This document shows, one piece after another, positions 31,471 to 42,027 of a stretch of DNA of 64,000 bases (position 1 is its first letter; each line of letters begins with the position of its first letter). The notes below the pieces were generated by a model that worked only from the letters and a program-made list of their open reading frames with translations, was not told where the DNA came from and searched no databases. The position numbers were made by a program, and so were the translations under genes. Source of the DNA: Pandoraea sp. (lineage in GTDB: Bacteria > Pseudomonadota > Gammaproteobacteria > Burkholderiales > Burkholderiaceae); contig JARLJF010000097.1 of assembly GCA_031291335.1 (NCBI GenBank), forward strand, positions 1 through 64,000. The letters are read 5' to 3'.

Positions 31471-32169
31471 TTACTTGGCACGTACCGTGCGCTGTTCGAT
31501 GCGTTTTTCCGGATGTGCGTTCAGCACGATGCGCTGAACGAAGATGCCGGGCAGGTGCACGTCGTCCGGATCGATGGAACCGGTCTCGACCAGTTCTTCG
31601 ACTTCGACGATCGTGATCTTGCCGGCCATGGCGGCCATCGGGTTGAAGTTACGGGCGGTGCGATTAAATACAAGATTACCGGCACGATCGGCCTTGGCGG
31701 CCTTCACGAGCGAGACGTCGGCGCGCAGCGAACGTTCCATGACGTACGTCTCACCGTCGAATTCGCGCGTTTCCTTGCCCTCGGCAACCACAGTACCCAC
31801 ACCGGTCTTCGTGAAGAATGCCGGGATACCAGCGCCACCGGCGCGCAGCTTTTCGGCGAGCGTGCCCTGCGGCGTGAATTCAAGTTCGAGTTCGCCGGCC
31901 AGATACTGGCGTTCGAATTCCTTGTTTTCACCGACGTACGACGAGATCATTTTTTTGATCTGACGCGTCTCGAGCAGCAGACCCAGACCAAAGCCGTCCA
32001 CCCCGGCGTTATTGCTGATACAGGTGAGCCCCTTGACGCCCGAGTCGCGCAACGCGGCGATCAGGGCCTCCGGAATGCCACACAGGCCGAAGCCACCGAC
32101 GGCGAGCGTTTGCCCGTCTGCGACGACACCGGCAAGCGCCTCCTTGGCGCTGGCGTATACCTTGTTCAT
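31471..32169 (-). CDS. scoA: CoA transferase subunit A (3-oxoacid/succinyl-CoA type)
   Basis: '[45 protein letters not shown]'. Confidence 0.92.
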   Translation of the reverse strand: MNKVYASAKEALAGVVADGQTLAVGGFGLCGIPEALIAALRDSGVKGLTCISNNAGVDGFGLGLLLETRQIKKMISSYVGENKEFERQYLAGELELEFTPQGTLAEKLRAGGAGIPAFFTKTGVGTVVAEGKETREFDGETYVMERSLRADVSLVKAAKADRAGNLVFNRTARNFNPMAAMAGKITIVEVEELVETGSIDPDDVHLPGIFVQRIVLNAHPEKRIEQRTVRAK

Positions 32170-32401
32170 CGTTTGTCCCTTTCCCTCGGTTGAGAATTGA
32201 AATTATGCCGCGCTCTCACACGTTGCGAGGCTTACGTCGCTTCGCAAACCTCTGCGACAACGCACCTCATGCAATCATAGAGCTTACGGTGGCGTGCAAA
32301 TGGGGCACAATACGTGAAATTACATATCTTCCCGCTCGCCGAGCCGCAACCGCAGCCGCGTTGCACCGGCACGCGGCCCGACCGGACCTGCCCCATCCCC
32401 C

Positions 32402-32947
32402 ATGCCGACGTTCGATTACCAGACAGCTTTCCATATCGCGCCAGTCGGTTTGGTCATTTCTCGTCAGCGCATCATCGAGGACTGCAATCGTCAGCTCGGC
32501 AAAATCTTCGGCTACGAACATGAAACGCTCATCGGTCAGTCGTTTCAGGTGCTCTATCCGTCACCGAAGGAGTTCGAGCGCATTGGCGAGCGCATCCCGC
32601 CAATCATGACGACGCAGGGCGTCTATTCCGACGAGCGCATCATGCGCCGCGCCAATGGCGAGCTGTTCTGGTGCCACGTAACGGGACGGTCGCTCGATGT
32701 GCAGGCCCCTCACGCGGCAGGCCTTTGGACCTTCGAAGACATGTCGGCCACACGCCGTGTCGCCGTTGCGCTGACAGCCCGCGAGCGTGAAATCGCCGCG
32801 CAACTCGTGCAAGGCAAGACAAGCAAGCAGATCGGCAAGATTCTCGAGATCAGCCCGCGCACGGTCGACATCTATCGTGCCCGCCTGATGCAGAAGTATG
32901 GCGCCGGCACGGCCACGGAACTCGTTCAGCGCCTGCTCGGAAACTGA
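32402..32947 (+). CDS. PAS domain-containing LuxR-type response regulator/transcription factor
   Basis: N-terminal PAS, C-terminal 'LTAREREIAAQLVQGKTSKQIGKILEISPRTVDIYRARLMQKYG'. Confidence 0.9.
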   Translation: MPTFDYQTAFHIAPVGLVISRQRIIEDCNRQLGKIFGYEHETLIGQSFQVLYPSPKEFERIGERIPPIMTTQGVYSDERIMRRANGELFWCHVTGRSLDVQAPHAAGLWTFEDMSATRRVAVALTAREREIAAQLVQGKTSKQIGKILEISPRTVDIYRARLMQKYGAGTATELVQRLLGN

Positions 32948-32949
32948 CC

Positions 32950-33363
32950 TCAGGCCATCAGCACCCGCACAGCCTCCGGCAGCGGCACTGATTTCTCTTC
33001 CTTGTAGTTCACCCAGACGATCTTCGCGCCGCCCTCGGCAACGATCACGTCAGGCGTGTCGGCACGGCGCAGTTCAAAGCGCGTGTCGACGCTGCTTCGC
33101 CCCGGTGCGCCCACAAACATGCGGCAATCGATATCCCCCGGATAGCGCAACTGACGCAAGAACGTCATGTTCGCGTTGATGATGACCGGCCCCTCTCCCG
33201 TCGAACTTTCCTCCGACGCGATGCTCAGCGACTCCAGCCACGAGATACGCACCTGCTCCATGTAGCGGAAATACACGGTGTTGTTGACATGCCCGAATGC
33301 GTCCATATCGCCCCAGCGAATGGGCATGCTCATACGAAAGACTTCTTTATATTCTGACGACAC
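32950..33363 (-). CDS. acyl-CoA thioesterase (hot-dog fold)
   Basis: 'IRWGDMDAFGHVNNTVYFRYMEQVRISWLESL'. Confidence 0.9.
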   Translation of the reverse strand: MSSEYKEVFRMSMPIRWGDMDAFGHVNNTVYFRYMEQVRISWLESLSIASEESSTGEGPVIINANMTFLRQLRYPGDIDCRMFVGAPGRSSVDTRFELRRADTPDVIVAEGGAKIVWVNYKEEKSVPLPEAVRVLMA

Positions 33364-33546
33364 TGCAAATTCCCCATGTTGAAAATCAACGCCCTGTCGT
33401 GCAATGACAAGGCGCCATGGGAATAAAGTGTAGCGCTTCGGATGGATTGGCGTACGGCAAGACGCGGCGATTTGCCGGAACCCACCGACTTTTCGGAGTG
33501 GCGTAAGAGCACCGCCTCAGACATTTCCGAAGCGGTAGCGCACCCC

Positions 33547-34611
33547 CTACCTGCGCGCGCCGATGTCGTTCGGTTTTGTCATCGGCGAGTCGTCTTTCAC
33601 CGCGGCCTCCGCCTTCTCGACCAGATCGCGCCCGACAAGCGCTTTCCATTTCGTATAGACATGACGTGTCGCATCGACAAAGCGTTGACGTTGATCCGGG
33701 GTGAGTCGCGTGACCTTCACCCCGCGGGCCTCCAGGTCTTCCCAAGTGCCGCGCCCGGTGCTCAGCAGATCTTCACGCGCCAGCGTCACCTCGAAGCGGG
33801 CCGCTTCCATCGCCGCCTCACGAACGATGTCGCGATCCTGTGGCGACCAACTATCCCAGACCTGCCGGTTGACCACGAACAGGATGGGATCGGCGACGTA
33901 GTCCCACACCGTGATGTAGCGCTGCCCCAGCGTATCGAGTCGCACATTGTTATAGATCGTGATCGGATTTTCCTGACCATCGATCTTGCGCGCGCGCAAC
34001 GCTCGCACGGCTTCGTTCCATGTCATCTGCGTCGGCACAGCGCCGAGCGCCGTGAAGATGTCATTGAACAGCAATGATCCGACGACGCGAAAGCGCAAAC
34101 CGCGCATGTCCTCCGGCGAGCGGATCGGACGGCGCGAATTGCTCAGTTGCCGGAAACCATTTTCGCCCCACGCCAGCGGCACGACGCCCTGCTCTTCCAC
34201 ACGACGGAATAGTTCACGGCCCACGTCGCCCTGTGTGAGTGCGTCGAGAGACCGGTAGCCATGCAGCAGGAATGGCAGCGAGAAGACATTGAATTCGGGG
34301 ATGGCCGAAGACCAGTTGATCGTCGAGCCGACCGCGATGTCGATGACGCCCTGACGCAGCGCCGTAAATTCGCGCGTCTGGTCGCCACCGACGAGCGTGG
34401 CGCCCGGGTGCAGCCGTATGTTGATGCGTCCGCGAGTACGCTCGCGCACCATGTCGGCCCAGAGTTGTGTGCCCTTGCCCCAGGGTGTGCCCGCGTCGGG
34501 CACGATCGACAGCGTGTATTCGGCCTTATAGGGTTGCGCGGCCACCGGCAGCGCGATGACGGCGAGGGCAAGCGCGACTCCGACGAGCCCCCGCCAGCCT
34601 TGATTACGCAT
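33547..34611 (-). CDS. TRAP transporter DctP-like substrate-binding protein
   Basis: Signal peptide; 'GTPWGKGTQLWADMVRERTRGRINIRLHPGATLVGGDQTREFTALRQGVIDIAVGS'. Confidence 0.9.
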   Translation of the reverse strand: MRNQGWRGLVGVALALAVIALPVAAQPYKAEYTLSIVPDAGTPWGKGTQLWADMVRERTRGRINIRLHPGATLVGGDQTREFTALRQGVIDIAVGSTINWSSAIPEFNVFSLPFLLHGYRSLDALTQGDVGRELFRRVEEQGVVPLAWGENGFRQLSNSRRPIRSPEDMRGLRFRVVGSLLFNDIFTALGAVPTQMTWNEAVRALRARKIDGQENPITIYNNVRLDTLGQRYITVWDYVADPILFVVNRQVWDSWSPQDRDIVREAAMEAARFEVTLAREDLLSTGRGTWEDLEARGVKVTRLTPDQRQRFVDATRHVYTKWKALVGRDLVEKAEAAVKDDSPMTKPNDIGARR

Positions 34612-34790
34612 GTTGTCCTCGAGATGATTCGGGATCCGACGTCAACACGACGCCCTTCAAGACCCCGTGAGCATCAGCAAATTATGCGCTCGTCGTCACG
34701 AGGCTGACTGCCTCGTACAATCCCCGATTGCCGCATTGCTGCCGGCCTGCGCAATTCCCCGAATCATCACGGCACGCGACCTGCCAACGC

Positions 34791-35567
34791 TTAGCCGACC
34801 GCCAGGCCATCGTCGATGGTCATGATCGAGCCATTGATAAATCTGGAATCGTCCGAGGCAAGAAGCAGAATCAGCCCGTCGAGATCGCTTGGCTCCCCGA
34901 CACGCTGACGAGGCAACATCTGAATCAGCTTGCGGCCGGCTTCGGTCTGCCAGTGTTCGTGATTGATCTCGGTATCGATATAGCCAGGACACAGCGCATT
35001 CACGTTGATATTGAAGCGCCCCCACTCGAGCGCCATCGCACGCGTCATCTGGATGACGGCCGCCTTGCTGACACAATACACGCCAAGCATGGGAATCGCG
35101 CGCTGTCCGGCCACCGACGCCACGTTGATGATCCGGTGCTGACGCTGCGGATCGCCTTTGGCGCGGCGGATCATGCGCTTGGCAACTTCCTGCGCCATAA
35201 AGAACGCGCCGCGCGTGTTCGTGTTCAAAACGTAGTCGTATTCCTGAGGCGTGACATCGACCAGCCGTTGCTGCGCCGAAACCCCTGAATTGTTGATGAG
35301 AATGTCGATCGCGCCAGCCTCGGTCTCAGCGTGAGCCACCGCGGCGCGGATGCTGTCGTAATCCGTCACGTCAAGCGGGACAAAATGGGCCGCACCGCCC
35401 TGCGACTCGATCTCCGCACGCAATTCCTTGAGCCGCTCAACGCGGCGGCTGGCAAGCACCACCTTCGCCCCGGCCTGGGCGAGCACCTTGGCAAACTGCA
35501 TGCCTAGTCCGCTCGATGCCCCTGTCACCATCGCCACTTTGCCTTCCAGATTCAGCGAACGCCCCAT
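34791..35567 (-). CDS. SDR family oxidoreductase
   Basis: 'VAMVTGASSGLGMQFAKVLAQAGAKVVLASRR', 'YCVSKAAV'. Confidence 0.9.
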   Translation of the reverse strand: MGRSLNLEGKVAMVTGASSGLGMQFAKVLAQAGAKVVLASRRVERLKELRAEIESQGGAAHFVPLDVTDYDSIRAAVAHAETEAGAIDILINNSGVSAQQRLVDVTPQEYDYVLNTNTRGAFFMAQEVAKRMIRRAKGDPQRQHRIINVASVAGQRAIPMLGVYCVSKAAVIQMTRAMALEWGRFNINVNALCPGYIDTEINHEHWQTEAGRKLIQMLPRQRVGEPSDLDGLILLLASDDSRFINGSIMTIDDGLAVG

Positions 35568-35745
35568 CGTCTTCTCCCTCGAGCCCGCACACCTATTGAA
35601 AAACGGCACCGCCGCAAGGCCCGCCGCTAGAGCTTCCTACCTACCAAACTGAACGATCGTGCTATTAATATGCGGTTGCGAGGTGTTCCCCATTCCCGGA
35701 AAATGGCCGCACCCACGAATTCTAACGTTTATAACAGGAGCATCA

Positions 35746-37416
35746 ATGGATCCCAAGCTGCTTGAGCAGTACGGCCCAAGGGAGTCGATGGAATATGACG
35801 TCGTCGTTGTTGGCGGCGGTCCGGCCGGCCTGTCCACGGCTATCCGTTTGAAGCAGCGTGCCCAGGAAGCAGGCAAGGAAATTTCCGTTTGCGTGCTGGA
35901 AAAAGGCTCGGAAATCGGCGCCCACATCCTGTCCGGCGCAGTAATGGATCCGCAAGCCCTGACCGAACTCATTCCCAACTGGAAAGAACTCGGCGCACCG
36001 CTCGACACCCCGGTCGTAGAAGATCGTTTCCTGTTCCTGAACGAGACGGGCGCAACCTCCACCCCGTCGTGGCTGCTGCCCGCCTGCTTCCAGAACCATG
36101 GCAATTACGTCATCAGCCTGGGCAATGTCGTGCGTTGGCTCGGCCAGCAGGCCGAAGCGCTGGGCGTTGAGATCTTCCCGGGCTTCCCCGCCGCCGAGAT
36201 TCTGTACGACGAGACGGGCGCGGTCATGGGCGTGGCGACCGGCAACATGGGCGTTGGCAAGGACGGCGAGCCGACCGAGAACTTCCAGCTCGGCATGGAG
36301 CTGCATGCGAAGTACACGATCTTCTCGGAAGGCGCACGCGGCAGCCTCGGCCGCCAGTTGATGCGCAAGTTCAATCTCGATGAAGGTCGCGATCCGCAGG
36401 CTTACGGTCTGGGCATCAAGGAACTGTGGGAAATCGATCCGGCCAAGCACAAGGAAGGCCTCGTCATCCACACCGCTGGCTGGCCCCTCAATTCGCAAAC
36501 CTACGGCGGCTCGTTCCTCTATCACCTGCCGAACCATCAGGTTGCCGTGGGCTTCATCGTCGGTCTCGACTACAGCAATCCGTATCTGTCGCCGTTCGAA
36601 GAGTTTCAGCGCTACAAGACGCACCCGTCGATTCGTCACTTCCTCGAAGGTGGCAAGCGTCTCTCGTATGGCGCACGCGCTATCACGGCGGGCGGACTGC
36701 TGGCACTGCCGAAGCTCGTGTTCAAGGGCGGCGCACTGGTCGGTTGCGAAGCAGGTTTCCTCAACGTGAGCCGCATCAAGGGCAGTCACGCTGCCATCAA
36801 GAGCGGCATGCTGGCCGCCGACGCAGCCTTCGATGCGCTGGTCGCCGACCGTCAACGCGATGAACTCGCCGCCTACCCGGTGGCGTTCGAACAATCGTGG
36901 CTGCACGAAGAGCTGAACAAGGCGCGCAACTTCAAGCAATGGTTCAAGAAGGGCCTGACCGTTGCAACGCTCATGACCGGCATCGAACAGAAGCTGCTGG
37001 GCGGCAAGATGCCGTGGACGATCCACCGCAAAAAGGCCGATCACGAAAGCCTGTTGCCGGCCGCGCAATGCCAGCCGATCGTCTATCCGAAGCCGGATGG
37101 CAAGCTCACATTCGACCGCCTGTCGTCGGTCTTCATCTCGAACACCAACCACGAAGAGAACCAACCTGCGCACTTGACGCTCAAGGATCCCAGTGTGCCG
37201 GTGGGTATCAATCTGGCTGAGTACGCCGGCCCCGAGCAGCGGTATTGCCCGGCCGGCGTGTACGAGTTCGTGAAGAACGACGACGACTCCGCACGCCTGC
37301 AGATCAACGCGCAGAACTGCGTGCACTGCAAGACGTGCGACATCAAGGACCCGACGCAGAATATCGTGTGGGTCACGCCGGAAGGCGGTGGCGGGCCGAA
37401 CTACCCGAACATGTAA
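35746..37416 (+). CDS. electron transfer flavoprotein-ubiquinone oxidoreductase
   Basis: FAD motif 'YDVVVVGGGPAGLSTAIRLKQ', C-terminal 4Fe-4S 'NAQNCVHCKTCDIKDPTQNIVWVTPEGGGGPNYPNM'. Confidence 0.96.
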   Translation: MDPKLLEQYGPRESMEYDVVVVGGGPAGLSTAIRLKQRAQEAGKEISVCVLEKGSEIGAHILSGAVMDPQALTELIPNWKELGAPLDTPVVEDRFLFLNETGATSTPSWLLPACFQNHGNYVISLGNVVRWLGQQAEALGVEIFPGFPAAEILYDETGAVMGVATGNMGVGKDGEPTENFQLGMELHAKYTIFSEGARGSLGRQLMRKFNLDEGRDPQAYGLGIKELWEIDPAKHKEGLVIHTAGWPLNSQTYGGSFLYHLPNHQVAVGFIVGLDYSNPYLSPFEEFQRYKTHPSIRHFLEGGKRLSYGARAITAGGLLALPKLVFKGGALVGCEAGFLNVSRIKGSHAAIKSGMLAADAAFDALVADRQRDELAAYPVAFEQSWLHEELNKARNFKQWFKKGLTVATLMTGIEQKLLGGKMPWTIHRKKADHESLLPAAQCQPIVYPKPDGKLTFDRLSSVFISNTNHEENQPAHLTLKDPSVPVGINLAEYAGPEQRYCPAGVYEFVKNDDDSARLQINAQNCVHCKTCDIKDPTQNIVWVTPEGGGGPNYPNM

Positions 37417-37544
37417 TGTCGTATTGCCGCCGGTTCGCCCGGCGGTTTTTGTTTGCGAGCTGTCCGCGACACGCCGTTTTGCAACCCGCTTGCTGAATGG
37501 CGGTCATATCGGTTTCGGATCAACGCCAATGGCAAGGAGGCACG

Positions 37545-37859
37545 ATGTCGAGAACTTCCGCATGGCTGTCGGGTGTCGCGTTGACGGGCACCCTCGCGCT
37601 CACTTGTGGCGCGGTGCAGGCGAAGTCGGTGTCCTACCTGTGTGACAACACGCATGTCGCGCTGGTCGTCTACGACGATCGCAACCTCGGCGGCAATGTC
37701 ACGCTGTACTGGATGGGCAAGCGCGAGGTCCTCAAGCCTGCGCGTGCAGCGAGCGGCGAAAAGCATGTCGGGCCAACGCTCGTCTGGTGGAGCAAGGGGC
37801 CGGAGGGCACGCTTTACACCGCCAAAGATGAACGCCCTATCACCCAATGCAAGGAATGA
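37545..37859 (+). CDS. MliC/PliC-like periplasmic lysozyme-inhibitor domain protein
   Basis: Signal peptide then 'VSYLCDNTHVALVVYDDRN..VTLYWMGKREVLKPARAASGEKHVGPTLVWWSKGPEGTLY'; RBS aaggagg before ATG 37545. Confidence 0.6.
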   Translation: MSRTSAWLSGVALTGTLALTCGAVQAKSVSYLCDNTHVALVVYDDRNLGGNVTLYWMGKREVLKPARAASGEKHVGPTLVWWSKGPEGTLYTAKDERPITQCKE

Positions 37860-37866
37860 CGCATAA

Positions 37867-37897
37867 AAAAACGCCAGACAATTCGTCTGGCGTTTTT
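37867..37897. terminator. bidirectional Rho-independent terminator
   Basis: AAAAACGCCAGAC-AATTC-GTCTGGCGTTTTT between convergent genes. Confidence 0.9.
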
Positions 37898-37962
37898 CAT
37901 CACTCCGACTGATGACGCCACACACGCCCAGCGTGTGCCTGGCAAATCGTCAGCCGGCATCC

Positions 37963-39066
37963 TTATTCCGGTGCGCGTGCTGCGATGACAGGCGTATCCA
38001 CCTGCACGTCGCCGCACTGAGCACGGTGGCGCAGTGCGTGATCGATCAGCACAAGCGCCAGCAATGCTTCGGCAATCGGCGTTGCACGGATACCCACGCA
38101 GGGATCATGACGACCGAAAGTCTCCACCGTTGACGGCTGACCCGCGACATCGATCGAACGACGCTGCGTACGAATGCTCGACGTCGGCTTGATCGCGATC
38201 GAGACATCAATGTCCTGCCCCGTGGAGATGCCGCCCAGAATGCCACCGGCGTTGTTACCGACGAAGCCTTCCGGGGTCAGCTCATCGCCATGCTCCGATC
38301 CCTTCTGCGTAACGCTGCGGAAACCTGCCCCGATCTCCACACCCTTGACGGCGTTCAGCCCCATCATTGCGTGGGCGATATCCGCGTCCAGACGGTCGAA
38401 CAACGGCTCTCCGAGCCCGACCGGAACCCCCGTCGCCACGACACGCAGCTTGGCGCCGACGGAATCCCCGGCTTTGCGAAGATCGTCCATATACGCTTCG
38501 AGCTGCGGCACGACCTCTGCGTTAGCCGCGAAGAACGGATTTTGCGGCACTTGCGACCAGTCGGTTTGCGGGATCTCGATGTCACCCAGTTGCGTCATGC
38601 AACCGTGCACCTGCACACCGTAACGTTCGGCCAGCCACTTTTTGGCGACAGCCCCGGCAGCCACGACCGGCGCCGTCAGACGCGCCGACGAGCGACCACC
38701 GCCGCGATAGTCGCGAACGCCGTATTTTTGCAGATAGGTGTAGTCGGCATGCCCGGGACGGAACGTCTGGACGATGTTGCCGTAGTCCTTGCTGCGCTGA
38801 TCGGTGTTGCGGATGAGCAGCGCGATCGGCGTGCCCGTCGTTACCCCTTCGAACACCCCAGAGAGGATCTCGACGGCATCCGGCTCATTCCGCTGCGTGA
38901 CGTGACGCGAGGTGCCGGGACGGCGACGATCCAACTCCACCTGAATGTCGGCTTCCGTGAGCGCCATTCCGGGCGGGCAGCCATCGATGACGCAGCCAAT
39001 GGCCGGGCCATGCGATTCGCCGAAAGTGGTGACGGTAAACAGGGTTCCAAGCGTATTGCCAGACAT
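37963..39066 (-). CDS. aroC: chorismate synthase
   Basis: [34 protein letters not shown]... canonical. Confidence 0.97.
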   Translation of the reverse strand: MSGNTLGTLFTVTTFGESHGPAIGCVIDGCPPGMALTEADIQVELDRRRPGTSRHVTQRNEPDAVEILSGVFEGVTTGTPIALLIRNTDQRSKDYGNIVQTFRPGHADYTYLQKYGVRDYRGGGRSSARLTAPVVAAGAVAKKWLAERYGVQVHGCMTQLGDIEIPQTDWSQVPQNPFFAANAEVVPQLEAYMDDLRKAGDSVGAKLRVVATGVPVGLGEPLFDRLDADIAHAMMGLNAVKGVEIGAGFRSVTQKGSEHGDELTPEGFVGNNAGGILGGISTGQDIDVSIAIKPTSSIRTQRRSIDVAGQPSTVETFGRHDPCVGIRATPIAEALLALVLIDHALRHRAQCGDVQVDTPVIAARAPE

Positions 39067-39243
39067 ACGGGGATCAGGTTCGGGTGAGACGGGAGAGCCC
39101 TATTATGCCAGCGATCCCGCCGCACCGCCCCACCCTGAGCGGCATACCGTGACGCCAAATGCCCGAATGACGGCATTTTGGGCGCCATTCGAGGGCTGGC
39201 TCGGAGATATCCGAACCGTGCAACGCTTCTGTCCGGACGTCTT

Positions 39244-41163
39244 TCAGACCGGCCACGGACCGCGAAGCTTGAGCACCTTTTCGCGCAGCGCCTCAGGCGT
39301 AGCCTGGGCAGGCGCGACCGGCTCCCCAATGACAAGCTCCAGTCGATTCAGAATGCCGCGCTTGAACGGCCGCGTCATCGCCGCACCGCCATGTCGTGAG
39401 AAGAAGCTTCCCCACAGACCACGCAGCGCCATCGGCACGACCGGCACCGGGCTGCGCTCGATGATGCGCTGTACCCCCTGACGGAACACCTGCAGATCAC
39501 CGGACGCCGTGAGCTTGCCCTCAGGGAAGATACAAACGACCTCGCCCGCTTCCAGCGCCTTGGCGATCAGTTCGTAGGCCTTGTTGAGCCCCCCTGCGTC
39601 TTCATGCGCCGGGGCAATCGGAATCGCCCCCACGGTGCGGAAGAACCACGACAGCACGGGGATGCGGAAAATCCGATGGTCCATCACGAAGCGCACCGGC
39701 CGCCGGATCGACGCCCCGATCACCACGGCATCGGCGAAGCTCACGTGATTGCAGACCAGCACGCACGGTCCGTCCTCCGGGATCTGGTCCGCCCCTTTGA
39801 CGTCGATACGGTAGACGGTGTGCAATAGCAGCCACATCACGAAGCGAATCAGAAATTCCGGGAGCAACGTGTAGAGATAGACCGCGACAAGCGCATTGAG
39901 AATGCCGGTGACGAGATACAACTGGTCGATGGTGAATCCGGCTCTCGTGAGCGCCATCGCCATGAGCGCCGACACGACCATGAACAGCGCGTTGAGAATA
40001 TTGTTCGCGGCGATGATGCGCGCACGATGCGACGGTTTGCTGCGACTCTGGATCAAAGCGTACAGCGGCACGCTATAGAAGCCGCCGAACATCGCCAACA
40101 GGAACAGATCCGCCAGAATACGCCAATGCGCCGGCTGCGAAACGAACTGGCCGACGCTCTGCAGGGTAGCGCCACTGGCACCGCCCCGGCTGGCGAAATA
40201 CAGATCGACCGCGAACACGGTCATGCCGATCGAGCCGAAAGGCACCAGACCGATTTCCACCTTGCCCGCAGAGAGCCGCTCGCACAGGAGCGAGCCCACG
40301 CCGATACCGACGGAAAACATGGCCAGCAACAGCGTGACGACATCGGGGTCGGCCCCCAACACGTCGTGGGCAAAATTGAAGAACGATGCGAGGAAAGTTG
40401 CGCCGAGGAACCAGAGCCAGGAAATGCCGAGCAGGCTCTGGAATACCGCCCGGTCCGTGCGCGCGATGCGCAGATTTCTCCACGTTTCCGTGAACGGATT
40501 CCAGTTGATACGCAGATCAGGCTGCGCAGCGGGCGTTTGCGGCACCCATGTCGACACCAGACGCCCTAACAGCGCAAGCCCGAGGCAGATACCGCCGAGC
40601 CAAGGCAGCGAGCGAGCGCCGGCACCGGCAATCTCGCCCCCGATGATCGTGCCGATCAGAATCGCTACGAACGTGCCCATTTCAACGAGGCCGTTGCCAC
40701 CCACCAGTTCGTGATCGGCGAGATGCTGCGGCAAATAAGCGTATTTCACGGGCCCGAACAGCGTCGAGTGCAGCCCCATCAGGAACGTGCAAACAAACAG
40801 CAATGGCGCGCTTGTCCAGAGGAACCCGGCCGCGCCGACGATCATGATCGCGATCTCCAGCGTCTTGACCAGGCGGATCAGGCGTGCCTTGTCCCACTTG
40901 TCCGCAATTTGCCCACTGGTCGCAGAAAACAGGAGAAATGGCGCAATGAAGATGGCCGAGATCAGAAACGCCGCAGTCTTGCCGTCGACGTTTTGAAAAA
41001 GCGATGCATGGTAGGTGACAAGCGACGTGAACGCGATCTTGAACACGTTGTCGTTCATCGCGCCCAGAAATTGCGTCCAGAAGAACGGCGCAAAGCGTCG
41101 TTCTCTCAGCAGACGTGATTGATGGCCCTCGCCGCGTGCCCCGCGCTGGCTGGCCTCACTCAC
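39244..41163 (-). CDS. MFS transporter fused to 1-acylglycerol-3-phosphate acyltransferase (LplT-PlsC type)
   Basis: N-terminal MFS, C-terminal 'VLVCNHVSFADAVVIGASIRRP...FPEGKLTASGDLQVFRQG'. Confidence 0.9.
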   Translation of the reverse strand: MSEASQRGARGEGHQSRLLRERRFAPFFWTQFLGAMNDNVFKIAFTSLVTYHASLFQNVDGKTAAFLISAIFIAPFLLFSATSGQIADKWDKARLIRLVKTLEIAIMIVGAAGFLWTSAPLLFVCTFLMGLHSTLFGPVKYAYLPQHLADHELVGGNGLVEMGTFVAILIGTIIGGEIAGAGARSLPWLGGICLGLALLGRLVSTWVPQTPAAQPDLRINWNPFTETWRNLRIARTDRAVFQSLLGISWLWFLGATFLASFFNFAHDVLGADPDVVTLLLAMFSVGIGVGSLLCERLSAGKVEIGLVPFGSIGMTVFAVDLYFASRGGASGATLQSVGQFVSQPAHWRILADLFLLAMFGGFYSVPLYALIQSRSKPSHRARIIAANNILNALFMVVSALMAMALTRAGFTIDQLYLVTGILNALVAVYLYTLLPEFLIRFVMWLLLHTVYRIDVKGADQIPEDGPCVLVCNHVSFADAVVIGASIRRPVRFVMDHRIFRIPVLSWFFRTVGAIPIAPAHEDAGGLNKAYELIAKALEAGEVVCIFPEGKLTASGDLQVFRQGVQRIIERSPVPVVPMALRGLWGSFFSRHGGAAMTRPFKRGILNRLELVIGEPVAPAQATPEALREKVLKLRGPWPV

Positions 41164-41615
41164 TTCGCGTTTTCCGCTTCCTCAGCCGGCCAGTCGCGAA
41201 TGTAGGCCTTGAGCATGCGGTTCTCGAAGGACTGCTCCTCGACGACCGCGCGCGCGACATCATAGAAAGAAATCACGCCCATGAGCGTGCGATTGTCCAT
41301 GACCGGCAGATAGCGGGCGTGGCGCTCGAGCATCATGCGCCGCACCTCATTCACGTCCGTCTCCGGCGTGCAGGTGAGCGGGTGATCATCCATCACCTTG
41401 CGAATCGTGGAGGCACCGACGGTGCCGCCGTTCTTGCTGATCGTATTGATGATTTCGCGGAACGTGAGCATGCCCACGAGATCGCCGTATTCCATCACGA
41501 CGAGCGAACCGATGTCGTGCTCCGCCATCGTGTCGACGGCATCGGCCAGCGACGTCTCCGGGGTCACGGTGAAAAGGGTGTTGCCCTTTACTTTCAGGAT
41601 GTCAGATACACGCAT
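41160..41615 (-). CDS. CBS domain-containing protein
   Basis: Two CBS motifs; MRVSDILKVKGNTLFTVTPETSLADAVDTMAEHDIGSLVVM. Confidence 0.92.
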   Translation of the reverse strand: MRVSDILKVKGNTLFTVTPETSLADAVDTMAEHDIGSLVVMEYGDLVGMLTFREIINTISKNGGTVGASTIRKVMDDHPLTCTPETDVNEVRRMMLERHARYLPVMDNRTLMGVISFYDVARAVVEEQSFENRMLKAYIRDWPAEEAENAK

Positions 41616-42027
41616 GGCACACACTCCTCTTTGTGATGCTCGGGCAACCGTGGCGGAACGCTGCCGCCAGACGGATTGCCGGACTTCGGCCAGACTTCGG
41701 CTTGCGAGACGGAACGCTGGCGCGCACGCCGTTGTCTCCGCGTAAATAGTGATTAGAACATGTTCAAAGGATGCTATCGGAAAGCGCCTGAAAAGGAAAG
41801 GCGCACGACGCGCACATGTCCGTATGGCGCGGGTTTTCGGCCGATTCCTGACTTGTGCTCGGACACGGCCGTACCTCAGGCATCGGACAACACCGCAATT
41901 TCCCTGATGAGGCTCGCAAAGCCTGTCGGCGCGTACGACGGTGGTGCTAGGATTGCCGTATACGTAAAGTCCGCGTTACGAGTCAGCGCCAAGTCAACGT
42001 CAAGCCAACCGCGAGGCCCTCTCCGAC

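Noticed and set aside
35743-37326. 527-aa minus-strand ORF opposite ETF-QO
   Set aside because: Shadow ORF; ETF-QO is complete and conserved on the plus strand.
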